A DNA stretch of 59,990 nucleotides from Aequorivita vitellina (lineage in GTDB: Bacteria; Bacteroidota; Bacteroidia; Flavobacteriales; Flavobacteriaceae). The stretch is taken from NCBI RefSeq assembly GCF_022008365.1, contig NZ_JAIRBA010000026.1, positions 1 to 59,990 on the forward strand, read 5' to 3'. This document shows positions 59,708-59,990 of the stretch, one piece after another. Both the position numbers and the translations under genes were made by a program. The notes beneath the pieces were generated by a model, which was not told the DNA's origin, made no database searches, and worked only from the letters and a program-made list of their open reading frames with translations. The first letter of the stretch is position 1, and each line of letters begins with the position of its first letter.

Positions 59708-59754
59708 GAATAATTGTTATCTAAAAATAACCTTTCGAAAATAAATGAAGTCAC

Positions 59755-59990
59755 AAAAAAAGCCTCTCCAATTAAGGAAAGACTTTGTTTGTGGGTGGAA
59801 GACCGGGTTCCCTTCGGCTCCGCTCAGGATAAACTTTTCACCCGGTTGGCCGTTACCCTAGCTTTTAGAAACAAAAAAAGCCTCTCCAATTAAGAAAAGG
59901 CTTTGTTTTTGGGTGGAAGACCGGGTTCCCTTCGGCTCCGCTCAGGATAAACTTCTCACCCGGTTGGCCGTTCCCCTAGCTTTTAGAAAC
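59755..59990. repeat. 118-bp tandem repeat, two copies, structured-RNA-like
   Basis: Copies 59755-59872 and 59873-59990 have an exact period of 118 bp with few substitutions; the window ends at the copy end, so more copies may follow. Each contains GCCTCTCC...AAGGCTTT with A/T runs on both sides (terminator-like on both strands) and a CCGGGT...ACCCGG stem around CGGCTCCGCTCAGG. On the minus strand each reads as a GC-rich hairpin part followed by a terminator with seven T, as in a small RNA gene. No ORF is present. Confidence 0.7.

Noticed and set aside
1-59990. CRISPR array, tRNA, rRNA or insertion sequence
   Set aside because: No evenly spaced direct repeats with unique spacers, no cloverleaf with conserved TTCGAATC-type arm, and no transposase-like ORF was found.

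Overview
The window is a stretch of chromosome from a member of the Bacteroidota, most likely family Flavobacteriaceae. The evidence is the TAnnTTTG-type -7 promoter boxes, two proteins with type IX secretion (T9SS) C-terminal sorting domains, many short lipoprotein signals of the SC/AC type, a CusA pump fused to its TolC-like channel, and the gene order parA-parB-DUF5683-dapB-lepB. The genus cannot be fixed from the sequence alone. No tRNA, rRNA, CRISPR array, prophage or intact insertion sequence was seen.

Layout. 1-3978: housekeeping and hypothetical genes on the minus strand (secreted protein, PLDc_N-like membrane protein, geranylgeranyl-reductase-type flavoprotein, HAD deoxyribonucleotidase). 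3979-9860: an accessory island of small minus-strand modules separated by unusually long gene-poor spacers: HigBA toxin-antitoxin, a 265-aa orphan, DUF3024/UPF0158, a glycine-zipper secreted protein, and a PIN-toxin/antitoxin pair. Three modules share an identical 18-bp element upstream, and a nested imperfect palindrome of about 200 bp lies at the left end. This looks like a mobile-cassette region, but no integrase is in the window. 9820-18257: a heavy-metal RND efflux locus (His-rich leader protein, CusA-TolC fusion, CusB-like adaptor), with a broken duplicate of the adaptor's 3' end and a delta-60-repeat T9SS protein inserted beside it.

18465-25793: upp, then a minus-strand run of cytochrome c lipoprotein, TPMT-like methyltransferase, ICMT-like methyltransferase and MBL-rhodanese next to a Crp/Fnr regulator. 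The same dyad (GTAAC-N4-GTTAC) sits exactly 36.5 bp upstream of a -7 box before both the cytochrome gene and the His-rich/CusA operon, which suggests the two are co-regulated. Patatin, exonuclease III and a TauE/SafE exporter follow. 25807-29326: a three-gene acyl-CoA carboxylase operon with a terminator-like hairpin before its last gene. 29483-34981: a giant protein of about 1832 aa that combines two alpha/beta-hydrolase domains, an aminopeptidase-like region, a CHAT (caspase-like) protease domain and a helical tail. It is the best candidate here for an undescribed system.

35318-53918: mostly core genes (PQQ sugar dehydrogenase, lepB, dapB, parAB, SDRs, a T9SS hydrolase, aldehyde dehydrogenase, GNAT, DEAD-box helicase, rdgB-type pyrophosphatase, trmH, a sirtuin without zinc cysteines). 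54027-59650: a 47-aa hydrophilic protein, a DUF421 protein, an FAD oxidoreductase, a PA2169-type four-helix protein, a second MBL-rhodanese, and an M28 peptidase. The window ends in two exact-period 118-bp tandem repeats that look like duplicated structured-RNA/terminator units.
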